From NCBI GenBank assembly GCA_013368795.1, contig JABFXX010000085.1, positions 1 to 60,851 on the forward strand: 60,851 nt of DNA. Direction: 5' to 3'. Under the pieces are notes generated by a model. That model saw nothing but the letters and a program-made list of their open reading frames with translations. It did not search any database and was not told where the DNA came from. The stretch is from Kofleriaceae bacterium (GTDB lineage: Bacteria > Myxococcota_A > Polyangia > Haliangiales > Haliangiaceae). The translations under genes and the position numbers were made by a program. The number at the start of each line of letters is the position of its first letter. The stretch's first letter is position 1. Shown here piece by piece: positions 40,364-48,933 of the stretch.

Positions 40364-41151
40364 GGCGGCTCCTTGCGCGGAGTCAGCTCCAGGCGCTCGA
40401 CGAACGTCGACTGCACGTTCGCGAGCTCGGGCGGGAGGTCGGGACGGTGACCCTCCTTGCTGCTCTTCGTCGCGGCGATGATCGCGGCGACGTTGTTCTC
40501 GATGCGCTGGACGAGCTGCGAGACGCGGCCGAGCAGGCGCTCGGGCTCGCTGCGGTGCTCGGCGGGGATCGCGGCGGTGATCTGAACGAGCCGGCGCACG
40601 GTGCTCGATAGCGCGCCGACGGGATTGTTGAGGTGGTGGGCGATGCCACCGACGAGCTCGCCCATCGCAGCCCGCCACGCGAGCAGCGCGACCTCGCGGC
40701 TCTTGCTCTCGAGCTGGGCCTGCGCCTCGGCGAGCTGCTTGTGCGCGCGCTCGAGGTCGGTGTAGGCGCCGATCAGCGCGGTGTGCTTGGCGACCAGCTC
40801 GCGCTCGAGCACGTTGCGCTCGGAGATGTCGCGCGCGAGGTAAGCGACAAGCGGGCCGTGCTCCGCGGTGTCGACGTGCGAGACGCGGAGCTCGACGAAC
40901 ACCGGATAGTCGTCGCCGCGGCGGAGTCCGACGTCTTCGTAGTGGCCAGGCGCGAGCAGGTCGCGGCCGGGCTCGAACGAGAGGTCCGCGAGCGCCATGC
41001 CGACGATCGAGTCGATGTCGCGCAGCAGGAGGTCCGCCGCACCGACATTGGCCGACACGATGACTCCGGTGTCCCGGCGCACGATGAACGCCGCGTCGGG
41101 GCTGCTGTCGAACAGCAGGCCGAACACGGCGCTGGCGATCGGATCGGTCAC
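40360..41151 (-). CDS. PAS-DHp protein without ATPase domain
   Basis: 263 residues from GTG 41151, chosen for GAGG 8 nt upstream and because the sigma54-like element would otherwise lie inside the gene (a TTG at 41178 is possible). A PAS domain covers about 5-110 (SSPDAAFIVRRDTGVIVSAN, VAYLARDISERNVLEREL). A coiled coil and a DHp with the H-box GGIAHHLNNPVGAL (His172) follow. The protein stops about 80 residues later with no N, G1 or G2 box. The layout up to the H-box resembles FleS/FlrB-type flagellar kinases. It overlaps the receiver-kinase gene by 4 nt, so the two may work as a split pair. Confidence 0.85.
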   Translation of the reverse strand: MTDPIASAVFGLLFDSSPDAAFIVRRDTGVIVSANVGAADLLLRDIDSIVGMALADLSFEPGRDLLAPGHYEDVGLRRGDDYPVFVELRVSHVDTAEHGPLVAYLARDISERNVLERELVAKHTALIGAYTDLERAHKQLAEAQAQLESKSREVALLAWRAAMGELVGGIAHHLNNPVGALSSTVRRLVQITAAIPAEHRSEPERLLGRVSQLVQRIENNVAAIIAATKSSKEGHRPDLPPELANVQSTFVERLELTPRKEPP

Positions 41152-41173
41152 GAGAATTACCTCGGCCAGGTCC

Positions 41174-41189
41174 GGCAAGCGTCAAGCCT
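41174..41189 (-). promoter_or_regulatory. sigma54-like promoter upstream of the PAS-DHp gene
   Basis: On the minus strand the sequence reads AGGCTTGACGCTTGCC. It matches TGGCACGNNNNTTGCW at GGC, G and TTGC, with the obligatory GG/GC pair 10 nt apart. Transcription would start about 12 nt further, leaving a short leader before GTG 41151. A TTGACG (-35-like) is embedded. Mismatches at the first and the A/C positions keep this tentative. Confidence 0.35.
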
Positions 41190-41273
41190 GCCGACGCCCG
41201 CGATCGGCGGATTCGCCAAGTCTCCGGATCTCCTCGGTCCAGATCGGCCCGCGGCTTGCTGAGGTGGGCAGCC

Positions 41274-41654
41274 GTGTCCGTGACGTTCGGAACCCTCGAT
41301 ACGCTGCAGTCGGCGCTGACGTTCCATCGCGAGCGCCACACGGTGCTCGCGGGGAACATCGCGAACCTCGATACCCCGGGCTACAAGCCGCTCGATCTCG
41401 AGCGCACGACCGCCACCGAGAGTGCGCAGCTCGCGGTCACGCAGGACGGCCACATCGCGTCCGGGCCGGCGGGTAGCGGCATCGTCCGGACGTTCGCCGA
41501 CACCGATCAGCTCCAGGGCCCCGATGGCAACGCGGTCGAGCTCGAGCGCGAGCTCTCGAAGATCGACGCCAACCGCGCCCGCTACGCCACCGCATCCGAG
41601 CTCGTTTCGCGGCGCATCGCGCTGCTTCGCTACGCCGCGGGAGACGGCACCTGA
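41274..41654 (+). CDS. flgB: flagellar basal-body rod protein FlgB
   Basis: 126-residue proximal rod subunit and first gene of the flagellar operon. The GTG at 41274 is used because FGTLDTLQSALTFHRERHTVLAGNIANLDTPGYK then begins as in the family, with the rod signature NIANLDTPGYK near 30. Upstream GAGGTGGG is the ribosome site. The end (RYATASELVSRRIALLRYAAGD) is the second helix of the rod fold. It overlaps flgC by 1 nt. Confidence 0.94.
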   Translation: MSVTFGTLDTLQSALTFHRERHTVLAGNIANLDTPGYKPLDLERTTATESAQLAVTQDGHIASGPAGSGIVRTFADTDQLQGPDGNAVELERELSKIDANRARYATASELVSRRIALLRYAAGDGT

Positions 41655-42091
41655 TGAGCAACTCGATCGACTTTTTCTCGGCGATGGAAGTCTCGGCGTC
41701 GGGCCTGTCGGCTCAGCGCACGCGCATGAACGTCGCGGCCTCGAACCTCGCGAACGCGCAGACGACGCGCAGCGCAAACGGCGGTCCGTACCAGCGGCGC
41801 GACGTCGTGCTGAGTGCGGCGAACGCACCGAGCGCGGCGAACACGCCGTTCTCGAACGCGGTGAAGACGGTCGAGGTCCAGCAGATCACGCAGGACACCG
41901 CGCCGCCGCGGCTCGAGTACGACCCCGGCCATCCCGATGCGAACGCGCAGGGCTACGTCGCGTATCCGAACATCAACCCCGTCGAGGAGATGGTCGACAT
42001 GATCACCGCCTCGCGTGCCTACGAGGCCGGCATCACGACGATGTCGACCGCCGTCAACATGGCCGAGCGCGCGCTGGGGATCGGCAAGTGA
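41654..42091 (+). CDS. flgC: flagellar basal-body rod protein FlgC
   Basis: 145-residue rod subunit. It has the N-terminal rod signature MNVAASNLANAQTTRS and the C-terminal helix EEMVDMITASRAYEAGITT, both conserved among axial rod and hook proteins. The central YVAYPNINPVEEMVDM is typical of FlgC. It overlaps flgB by 1 nt and fliE by 4 nt (GTGA). Confidence 0.95.
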   Translation: MSNSIDFFSAMEVSASGLSAQRTRMNVAASNLANAQTTRSANGGPYQRRDVVLSAANAPSAANTPFSNAVKTVEVQQITQDTAPPRLEYDPGHPDANAQGYVAYPNINPVEEMVDMITASRAYEAGITTMSTAVNMAERALGIGK

Positions 42092-42378
42092 GTATCTCGC
42101 CGATCCAGCTCCCGGTCGTTCCGTCGATCGAAGGCGGCGCGAAGCCGGTGCAGGGCGCCGACGTCGGCGGCGGCTTTGGCAAGGCGCTGTCGGAGGCGCG
42201 CGAGCTCGAGACGAACGCGGCGACCGCGTCGGAGAAGTTCGCCAACGGCGATCAGAGCGTCGGCATCCACGAGGTCATGATCGCGACCGAGAAGGCCAAC
42301 ATCGCGCTGCGCTTCGCGACGACGCTGAAGAACAAGGCCGTCGAAGCGTATCGCGAGCTCATGAACACCCAGGTGTAA
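42088..42378 (+). CDS. fliE: flagellar hook-basal body protein FliE
   Basis: 96-residue adaptor between the MS ring and rod. GTG start overlapping the flgC stop. Conserved C-terminal half: SVGIHEVMIATEKANIALRF and NKAVEAYRELMNTQV, the usual FliE end. A shorter and more divergent N-terminus is normal for the family. fliF begins 3 nt later. Confidence 0.94.
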   Translation: MSISPIQLPVVPSIEGGAKPVQGADVGGGFGKALSEARELETNAATASEKFANGDQSVGIHEVMIATEKANIALRFATTLKNKAVEAYRELMNTQV

Positions 42379-42381
42379 GCC

Positions 42382-44034
42382 ATGGCCGACGCACCGACCC
42401 AGGGACCGAGCGCCGTCATCAACCAGCTCAAGGAGCTGTGGGGCAAGCAGTCGCGCGGCCGCCGCATGCTCGCGCTGCTCGTCGTCGTCGGCGTGCTCGG
42501 CTTCGTGCTCGTCACGCGGCTCGTCAGCTCCGACGCGCCATACGCGGTCGTCGCCGACGGCGCATCGCCCGACGACAACCAGGAGATGCTCGCCGTCCTC
42601 GAGCAGCGAGGCATGCCGGTGCGCCTCGCGAACGGCAAGGTCGAGGTCAAGACCGAGAAGCTCGACCAGGCGCGCGCGATCATCGCGGCCGCCGGTCTGC
42701 CGCGCATCGGCAAGGGCCTCGAGCTGTTCGATGGCTCGCACCTCGGCCAGTCGAGCTTCGCCGAGCAGGTGAACTTCCGCCGCGGCCTGCAGGGCGAGCT
42801 TGCCCGCAGCATCACCGCGCTCGCGCAGGTCCAGAACGCGCGCGTCCATCTCGCGCTCGGCAAGCGCAGCGTGTTCAAGGACCGCGAGGAAGGCGCGACT
42901 GCGTCGGTCGCGCTCCACCTCTATCCCGGTCAGCAGCTCACGCCCGATCAGGTGCGCGGCATCCGCTCGCTCGTCGCGGCGAGCGTCGAGGGCATGCGCG
43001 CCGAGTCCGTCGTGATCGTCGACAACCACGGCAATCTGCTCGACGGCGCCGAGCCGACCGCGGCGAACAAGTCGCTCGCGATCGAGCAGTCGGTGACGTC
43101 GCGCGTGCGGTCGATGCTCGAGCGCGTCGTCGGCCCCGGCAAGGTGTGGGTGGTGACGACCGCGGTCGTCGACGATCGCGAGGTCAGCGAGACCCAGGAA
43201 CTGTTCGACAACACGAATCCGGTGCTGCGCAGCGAGACGCGCACCGTCGAGGGCATGGACCCGACGGTACTCGACGGTGTTGGCGGGGTCGCAGGTACGC
43301 GCGGCAACCTCCCGGGCGCGCAGCCCGCGGGTGGCACCGGCGGCGGCAGCGCGGCGCCGATCGGGAACGGCCGCCTGCAGGAGACGAAGAACTTCGAGAT
43401 CAGCCGCACCGTGCGTCAGGTGAAGAAGCCCGACGCGCAGCTCGCGAAGCTCTTCCTCGCGGTTGTCGTCGATTACAAGGCCGGCGCCGACGGCAAGGCC
43501 GCGCCTCGCTCGGAGCAGGAGCTCGCCGAGCTGACCGCGCTCGCGCGCCAGGCCGCGGGCATCGACGACGCGCGCGGCGACAAGATCGACGTGCGCTCGA
43601 TTCCATTCGTCACCGACGCCGAGGCCACGGCCGGCGATGCGGCCGCCGCCAAGCCCGCCGAGCAGCTCCTGCCCGTGCCGCTGCCGATCGCGATCGGTGC
43701 CGGTGGTGGCCTGCTCGTCCTGATCGCCGCTGTCATTCTCGTGATGCGCAGCAAGAAGGCGAAGAAGAAGCTGCTCGACGAAAAGCCCGGGTCGCTCGCG
43801 CTGCCCGCGCCCGTCGTCGAGCTCGAGCGTGCACTCGACGCGCGCCAGTCGCACGACGAGGACGCCGCACTGCCGCCGGCGTTCGAGAAGCCTGCGCTGC
43901 CGCCGGGTGGCTCGACACGTGACCGCGTGCTCGCGGCCGTCCGCGCCGATGTCGAGCGCGCCGCCGAAGTCCTCACCGCGTGGCTCTCCGAGCCGCCGCC
44001 GAAGCCAACGCCCGCCGCCAAGGGAGCCAAGTAA
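42382..44034 (+). CDS. fliF: flagellar MS-ring protein FliF
   Basis: 550 residues, inner-membrane MS ring. TM1 near 30-52 (MLALLVVVGVLGFVLVTRLV) and TM2 near 434-455 (IAIGAGGGLLVLIAAVILVMR) frame the periplasmic ring-building domains (LEVKTEKLDQARAIIAAAG-type; FAEQVNFRRGLQGELARSI; NARVHLALGKRSVF; ATASVALHLYPGQQL; GTRGNLPGAQP). The cytoplasmic tail (LDDARQSHDED-type; RDRVLAAVRADVERAAEVLTAWLSE) should bind FliG. It overlaps fliG by 1 nt. Confidence 0.96.
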   Translation: MADAPTQGPSAVINQLKELWGKQSRGRRMLALLVVVGVLGFVLVTRLVSSDAPYAVVADGASPDDNQEMLAVLEQRGMPVRLANGKVEVKTEKLDQARAIIAAAGLPRIGKGLELFDGSHLGQSSFAEQVNFRRGLQGELARSITALAQVQNARVHLALGKRSVFKDREEGATASVALHLYPGQQLTPDQVRGIRSLVAASVEGMRAESVVIVDNHGNLLDGAEPTAANKSLAIEQSVTSRVRSMLERVVGPGKVWVVTTAVVDDREVSETQELFDNTNPVLRSETRTVEGMDPTVLDGVGGVAGTRGNLPGAQPAGGTGGGSAAPIGNGRLQETKNFEISRTVRQVKKPDAQLAKLFLAVVVDYKAGADGKAAPRSEQELAELTALARQAAGIDDARGDKIDVRSIPFVTDAEATAGDAAAAKPAEQLLPVPLPIAIGAGGGLLVLIAAVILVMRSKKAKKKLLDEKPGSLALPAPVVELERALDARQSHDEDAALPPAFEKPALPPGGSTRDRVLAAVRADVERAAEVLTAWLSEPPPKPTPAAKGAK

Positions 44035-45044
44035 TGAGCGTCCAGCCGCTGAATCTTCCCGGACCGCACAAAGCCGCCATCGCGCTGCTCTCGCTCGACG
44101 AAGAGGTCGCGACGCTGGTGCTCTCGCGCATGGCGGAGCATGACGTGCGCAAGCTCGTCGATGCCGTCGACGAGCTCGAGGAGGTGAACGGCGAGACGAT
44201 CGCGCGCGTGCTCGACGAGTACGAGAAGAGTCTCGTCAATCCGCTCGCGATGGTCCGCTCGGGCGGCAACAAGTACGTCCGCAAGCTCGCCGACCGCGCG
44301 TTCGGCTCCGAAAAGGCGCAGAAGCTGTTCGGCGAGGCGCCGCCGGCGTCGGAGCCCTTGCAGCTCCTGCGCACCGCGCGCGCCAACTCGCTCGCCCAGC
44401 TCCTCGGCGAGGAGCATCCGCAGATCGCCGCGGTCGTGCTGACCCAGCTCGCGCCGAGCGTCGCCGCGAAGATCCTGAGCCTCATGCCGAGGCCGGTCGC
44501 GGCCGACCTCGCGACGCGCATCAGCGATCTCGACGAGATTCCCGAGCACGCGGTGCACGAGGCGTCCGAGAGCCTCGTCCGCGCGCTCGAGGCTGCCGGC
44601 GGGCTCGCGGCGACCGATCCGCGCTCCGAGTTCGACGGCCTCGCGTTCTCCGCGGCGATCGTCAACGAGCTGTCGAGCGACGAGGGTGACGAGCTGCTCA
44701 ATGTGATCTCCGAGTCCAACGAGAACGCCGCGTCGCGCATCCGCGAAGCGATGTTCACGTTCGAGGACCTCCAGCGCATCGCGACGCGCGAGATGGGCGG
44801 CCTGCTCCGCTCGGTGCAGAGCGAGGTGCTGGTCGTCGCGCTGCAGACCGCGACGCCGGAGCTCCGCGAGCACTTCCTGTCGTCGCTGTCGCAACGCGCC
44901 GCCGCGACGCTCCGCGACGACCTCGGTGCCGCCGCGCCGAAGCGTCTGTCGGAGGTCGAGGCCGCGCAGCGCGAGGTCGTCGAAGCCGCGATGAAGCTCG
45001 CGAGCGAAGGCAAGCTGACGATGCCCGAGCGAGGTAGCGAGTGA
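44034..45044 (+). CDS. fliG: flagellar motor switch protein FliG
   Basis: 336-residue rotor protein that contacts FliF, FliM and the MotA loop. The N-terminal region is GPHKAAIALLSLDEEVATLVL. The middle-domain EHPQIAAVVLTQL is the classic EHPQ motif that binds FliM. The C-terminal charged torque helix region is FTFEDLQRIATREMGGLLRSV, with Arg and Glu spaced as in the family. The stop overlaps fliH by 4 nt. Confidence 0.97.
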   Translation: MSVQPLNLPGPHKAAIALLSLDEEVATLVLSRMAEHDVRKLVDAVDELEEVNGETIARVLDEYEKSLVNPLAMVRSGGNKYVRKLADRAFGSEKAQKLFGEAPPASEPLQLLRTARANSLAQLLGEEHPQIAAVVLTQLAPSVAAKILSLMPRPVAADLATRISDLDEIPEHAVHEASESLVRALEAAGGLAATDPRSEFDGLAFSAAIVNELSSDEGDELLNVISESNENAASRIREAMFTFEDLQRIATREMGGLLRSVQSEVLVVALQTATPELREHFLSSLSQRAAATLRDDLGAAAPKRLSEVEAAQREVVEAAMKLASEGKLTMPERGSE

Positions 45045-45649
45045 GCGACGTCCGGCCGTTTCTGTCGACGATTCCGTCGACGAGCGCGCCCCGCTCGCTC
45101 GGCAGCGCGCTCACCGCCGTGCCGACCGCGCCGGCGACGTCGCCGTGGTCACCGCGCGGTGCGGAGCCGGCACCCGTTGCCGCTCCTGCGATCGATACGA
45201 AGGCGATCGAGGACGCCGCGCGCGACAAGGGTCGCGAGGAGGGCCTCGCCGAGGTCGCCGAGCTCCGCGCGCGCCTCGCCAGCGCGATCGCCGCGTTCAC
45301 GTCGGCACGAGATGCGTTGAAGGAGCCGGCGATCGACAAGATCGCCGCCGCGGCCGCCGCGGTCGTCTCCGCGTGGACCGAGACCGCGACGCCGGCCGAG
45401 CTGTACGCGCCGATCGTCCGCGCGTGGCTCGCGAAGAGCGCCGGCCCCGCGACGGCACATGTCACGCCCGCGCACGTCGACGAGCTGAAGGAGCTCGCCG
45501 GCGACGCACCGCTCACGATCGTCGCCGACCCGTCGATGCGCGCCGGCGACCTGCGCCTGTCGTCGTCGACGCTCGAGCTCTGCCATCAGTGGGATCACAA
45601 GCTCGCCGACTTGCGCGAGGCGATCGCTGCCGCGCTGGAGAAAGCGTGA
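45041..45649 (+). CDS. fliH: flagellar export ATPase regulator FliH
   Basis: 202 residues. The N-terminus is low-complexity Ser/Thr/Pro/Ala; a helical region (RDKGREEGLAEVAELRARLAS) follows, and then the C-terminal domain (LTIVADPSMRAGDLRLSSS), which in FliH caps the FliI ATPase. Sequence identity in the family is low. The position directly before fliI supports the call, with a 4-nt overlap. Confidence 0.85.
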   Translation: MSDVRPFLSTIPSTSAPRSLGSALTAVPTAPATSPWSPRGAEPAPVAAPAIDTKAIEDAARDKGREEGLAEVAELRARLASAIAAFTSARDALKEPAIDKIAAAAAAVVSAWTETATPAELYAPIVRAWLAKSAGPATAHVTPAHVDELKELAGDAPLTIVADPSMRAGDLRLSSSTLELCHQWDHKLADLREAIAAALEKA

Positions 45650-46974
45650 ACGCCGTCGGCCAGGCAGGGCTCGCCGAGGCGATGCGCGGCTGGGTCGCGC
45701 ACAGCCTCGTCCCGCAGCCGGTCGGCGCCGTGATCGAGGTCGCCGGCACGATCGTCCAGATCGCGATGACCGGCGCCAAGCTCGGTGACGTCGTCGCGAT
45801 CGACTCCGAGGTCGGCGACATCCTGTGCGAGGTCGTCGGCTTCCGCGACCGCACGCTGCTCGCGATTCCGCTGTCGCCCGCCCGCCGCATCGTGCCCGGT
45901 GCGCCGGTCCGCTTGCGCGGAGCGATGTCGTCGCTCGCCGTCGGTGACGCGCTGATCGGCCGGTTGATCGATCCGTTCGGCGAGCCGATGGACGGTCTGC
46001 CGCCGCCGCGCTGCAGCGACCGCGTCCCGCTCGACGGCGGCGCGCTGCCGATCGACGAGCGCGGCCAGGTCGACCTCCGCTTCGACACGAAGGTCCGCGC
46101 GATCGACGGCCTCCTCACCTGTGGCCGCGGCCAGCGCGTCGGCATCTTCGCCGGCGCCGGTTGCGGCAAGAGCGTGCTCGTCGAGCAGATCGCCGGCCAC
46201 GCGGAGGCCGACGTCATCGTCGTCGGTCTCGTCGGCGAGCGTGGCCGCGAGGTCCGCGAGCTGATGCAGAGCCCCCGTCGCGATCGCATGGTGATGGTCG
46301 CCGCGACCGCCGACCGCTCTCCGCTCGAGCGCATCCGCGGTGCACTCGCCGCGACCGCGATCGCCGAGTACTTCCGCGACCGCGGCAGGAACGTCCTGCT
46401 CGTCCTCGATTCTCTGACCCGATTCGCGATGGCGCTCCGCGAGCTCGGCCTCGCGCTCGGCGAGCCGCCCGCGACGAAGGGCTACCCGCCGAGCGTGTTC
46501 GCGACGCTCCCTCGCCTGCTCGAGCGCGTCGCGCCTCGCCGCGATGGCGGCTCGATCACCGCGTTCTACACGGTGCTCGTCGAAGGTGACGATCTATCCG
46601 ACCCCGTCGCCGACTCGGCGCGCTCGCTGCTCGACGCCCACATCGTGCTGTCGCGAGAATTGGCGGGCCGCGGCCAGTTCCCCGCGATCGATATCCTCGC
46701 ATCCGCGTCGCGTGTCGCACGCCGGGTCTCGTCGGTGGGACTGCAGAACATCGCGACGAAAGCGCGCGAGCAGCTGTCGCGCCGGCGTCAGGCCCAGGAG
46801 CTGCAAGCACTCGGCGCGTACAACCCCGGCGTCAATCCCGCCCTCGATCAGGCACTCGCGTTCGGCGAGGCGATCGACACGTGGGCCCGCCAGGCACCTC
46901 ACGAACCCAGCACCTTCGAAGCCACCGTTCGCGCTCTCGCCGGCGCGATCGGCCAGGAGCCGCCCAAGTCATGA
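45646..46974 (+). CDS. fliI: flagellum-specific ATPase FliI
   Basis: 442 residues, GTG start at 45646. F1-ATPase-like ATPase that energises export at the cytoplasmic face. Walker A is GIFAGAGCGKSVL near 170, followed by VIVVGLVGERGREVREL, Walker B LLVLDSLTRFAMALREL, and LGEPPATKGYPPSVFATLP, all diagnostic of FliI/type III ATPases. The C-terminal helical domain ends normally. Overlaps fliH and fliJ by 4 nt each. Confidence 0.97.
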   Translation: MNAVGQAGLAEAMRGWVAHSLVPQPVGAVIEVAGTIVQIAMTGAKLGDVVAIDSEVGDILCEVVGFRDRTLLAIPLSPARRIVPGAPVRLRGAMSSLAVGDALIGRLIDPFGEPMDGLPPPRCSDRVPLDGGALPIDERGQVDLRFDTKVRAIDGLLTCGRGQRVGIFAGAGCGKSVLVEQIAGHAEADVIVVGLVGERGREVRELMQSPRRDRMVMVAATADRSPLERIRGALAATAIAEYFRDRGRNVLLVLDSLTRFAMALRELGLALGEPPATKGYPPSVFATLPRLLERVAPRRDGGSITAFYTVLVEGDDLSDPVADSARSLLDAHIVLSRELAGRGQFPAIDILASASRVARRVSSVGLQNIATKAREQLSRRRQAQELQALGAYNPGVNPALDQALAFGEAIDTWARQAPHEPSTFEATVRALAGAIGQEPPKS

Positions 46975-47402
46975 CGATCCGTCCCCGCGCAGCCCGCAGC
47001 GTCCGCGACCTTCGCACTCGCCTCCGCGACATCGCGGCCGCGTCGCATGCGAACACGGTCGCCGCGCGCGACCTGTCGCGCATCGAGCTCGAGGACGAGC
47101 AACAAGAGATGGCGCGCCACCTCGACGGCGCGCACGTCACGCTCGCGAGGGCACAGTCGATCTACGACCTCGAGATGGTCGACGAGGACACCGGCGTTCA
47201 TCGCCTCGCGATCGCCGACGCGACGAAGAAGCTCGAGGAGACGACGAAGCAGACCCACGTGAGCGAGGCCGCGCTGCGCGAGCGCGCCCGCCAGCTGCGC
47301 GCGGCCGAGAAGCTCGTCGAGCGACTCGAGAAGGGCATCGCCACGCGCGAGACCGCGAACGAGCAGCGCGCGAACGACGATATCTCCGCGAGGCGCCGAT
47401 GA
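46971..47402 (+). CDS. fliJ: FliJ-like flagellar export coiled-coil protein
   Basis: 143 residues of almost continuous charged helix without prolines in the middle (LARAQSIYDLEM; LEETTKQTHVSEAALRERARQL), as expected for the FliJ stalk that sits in the FliI ring and aids chaperone-substrate escort. The family is poorly conserved, so the identification rests mostly on its slot between fliI and fliK and on its shape. Confidence 0.75.
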   Translation: MTIRPRAARSVRDLRTRLRDIAAASHANTVAARDLSRIELEDEQQEMARHLDGAHVTLARAQSIYDLEMVDEDTGVHRLAIADATKKLEETTKQTHVSEAALRERARQLRAAEKLVERLEKGIATRETANEQRANDDISARRR

Positions 47403-48253
47403 TGGTCGGAGCCTCCCTCGCGCCTGCGCCGGAGCTGCGCGAGCCGTTGCCCGGGCTGAAGGCCGAGAAGACCGGCGAGATGTTCGCGGTCGCCCGCGAC
47501 ACCATGCCGAAGCCGGATGCGTCGACCGGCGATACGCCCGAGGTCGATGCGTCGACCGGTGATACGTCCGAGGTCGATACGTCGACCGGCGACGATGGTA
47601 CGCGCACCGCACAGGACCTCGTCGCGGCGACGCTGATCCAGTTCAAGCCGCCGGCGCCCCAGCCGATCACGCCGATGCCCGAGCAGCTGTCGCTGACAAC
47701 GCCGATCGAACAGGCCGTGCACCAGCTGCTCGATCAGATCCAGACGTTCGCGCAGGCCGCCAACGACGAGGCCGCGCCGATCGAGCTCGACGACATCGAC
47801 GACGACGACTCGCTCGAGATCTCGGTGACGCCCGACGAGCTGCCCGACGCGATCGCCGTCGCGCCCGACGCGCCGCAGAAGCCAGAACCGCACGTGGCGC
47901 CGCCCAAGGGCCCGACCGCGGCGGTCGCCGTTCGCGAGCCCGCGCCGCTGCCCGAGAATCCCAACCCGAGCCACGTCCACCTCGTGCTCGACGATGGCCC
48001 CGAGCGCGTCGTCGTCACGGTCGCGATGCGCGGCAACGAGGTCAACGTCGGCATCCGCGGTGGCGATGATCAGACCGCCGCGGCGATCGCGCGCAACGCC
48101 GCGTCGCTCGATCACGCGATGCGCGCGCGCGGCCTCGATCTGACCAGCTTCACGTCCGAGCGCGAGCTCGGCGACGACCGTCGCGAGCGCGAGGCGTACC
48201 AGCCCCACGAGCGCGAGGAGACCGAGCAGTTCCGCCTGGAGGAGATCGCATGA
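47399..48253 (+). CDS. fliK: FliK-like hook-length control protein
   Basis: 284 residues. The N-terminal two thirds is disordered and Pro/Asp/Thr-rich, with a tandem 10-residue repeat near 40-66. The C-terminal part (HLVLDDGPERVVVTVAMRGNEV, IRGGDDQTAAAIARNAASLDHAMRARGLDLTSF) looks like the FliK domain that switches export specificity when the hook is complete. Start at the first of two ATGs (47399, 47402) overlapping the fliJ stop. The order fliJ-fliK-flgD agrees. Confidence 0.8.
   Translation: MMVGASLAPAPELREPLPGLKAEKTGEMFAVARDTMPKPDASTGDTPEVDASTGDTSEVDTSTGDDGTRTAQDLVAATLIQFKPPAPQPITPMPEQLSLTTPIEQAVHQLLDQIQTFAQAANDEAAPIELDDIDDDDSLEISVTPDELPDAIAVAPDAPQKPEPHVAPPKGPTAAVAVREPAPLPENPNPSHVHLVLDDGPERVVVTVAMRGNEVNVGIRGGDDQTAAAIARNAASLDHAMRARGLDLTSFTSERELGDDRREREAYQPHEREETEQFRLEEIA
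47516..47593 (+). repeat. 30-bp tandem repeat in fliK (2.6 copies)
   Basis: A unit encoding DASTGDTPEV (47516-47545) is repeated at 47546-47575 as DASTGDTSEV, and then partly at 47576-47593 as DTSTGD. The DNA differs at only a few bases between copies. It lies in the disordered N-terminal part of FliK, where change in copy number would alter linker length. Confidence 0.85.
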
Positions 48254-48930
48254 GCATCACCGGAGTCTCGTCGTCGACCCAATCGACCGACACCACCAGC
48301 ACGCCCGGCATGAAGGGCACCAAGGACGAGTTCCTGAAGCTGTTCATGGCGCAGCTGCAGTACCAGGACCCGTTCGCACCGACGAGCGGCGCCGACATGG
48401 TCGCGCAGCTCGCACAGCTGTCGAGCGTCGAGCAGGCGAAGCAGACGAACGACACGCTCGCCGATCTCGCGACCGCGCAAAACGCCGTCGCGAATGCGAA
48501 CCTCGCGTCGCTCGTCGGCCGCGACTGCAACGCGACCGCAGCGGGCTTCTCGATCGACGAGGCCGGTGGCACGCCGCCGCCGCTCGACGTCAAGACCGCG
48601 ACGCCGACGAAGGACGCCGCGATCGTGATCACCGACGCGAACGGCAAGGAGATCCGCCGCATCCCGATCCCCGATGGCTCGACGCAGGCGTCCGTCGCGT
48701 GGGACGGCAAGGATGCGAACGGTCAACCCGTCAAGCCCGGCAGCTACTCGATCTCCGTCGACGCGGGCAAGTCCGCCTCGACGATCAACGCCTCGTGGCA
48801 CGGCCGCGTCGACTCGCTCGAGCTCACCGCGGAAGGTCCGCGGCTGCGCATCGGCGGCGTCCTGATCGCCCCCGGCGACATTCACACGATTGGCAACACG
48901 TCAGATTCGGCCACCGGCCAGAAGGCATGA
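48250..48930 (+). CDS. flgD: flagellar hook-cap/scaffold protein FlgD
   Basis: 226 residues. The N-terminal export/assembly segment DEFLKLFMAQLQYQDPFAPT is the FlgD signature near 25-45. VAQLAQLSSVEQAKQTN follows, and then beta-rich domains (AIVITDANGKEIRRIPIPDG; YSISVDAG). It caps the growing hook outside the cell. It overlaps fliK by 4 nt and is followed after 3 nt by flgE. Confidence 0.95.
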   Translation: MSITGVSSSTQSTDTTSTPGMKGTKDEFLKLFMAQLQYQDPFAPTSGADMVAQLAQLSSVEQAKQTNDTLADLATAQNAVANANLASLVGRDCNATAAGFSIDEAGGTPPPLDVKTATPTKDAAIVITDANGKEIRRIPIPDGSTQASVAWDGKDANGQPVKPGSYSISVDAGKSASTINASWHGRVDSLELTAEGPRLRIGGVLIAPGDIHTIGNTSDSATGQKA

Positions 48931-48933
48931 ACC

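Noticed and set aside
41152..41178. TTG start at 41178 for the PAS-DHp gene
   Set aside because: No ribosome site and it would place the sigma54-like element within the gene; GTG 41151 has GAGG at good spacing.
42019..43854. 611-codon minus-strand open frame within fliE/fliF
   Set aside because: Antisense shadow of fliF.
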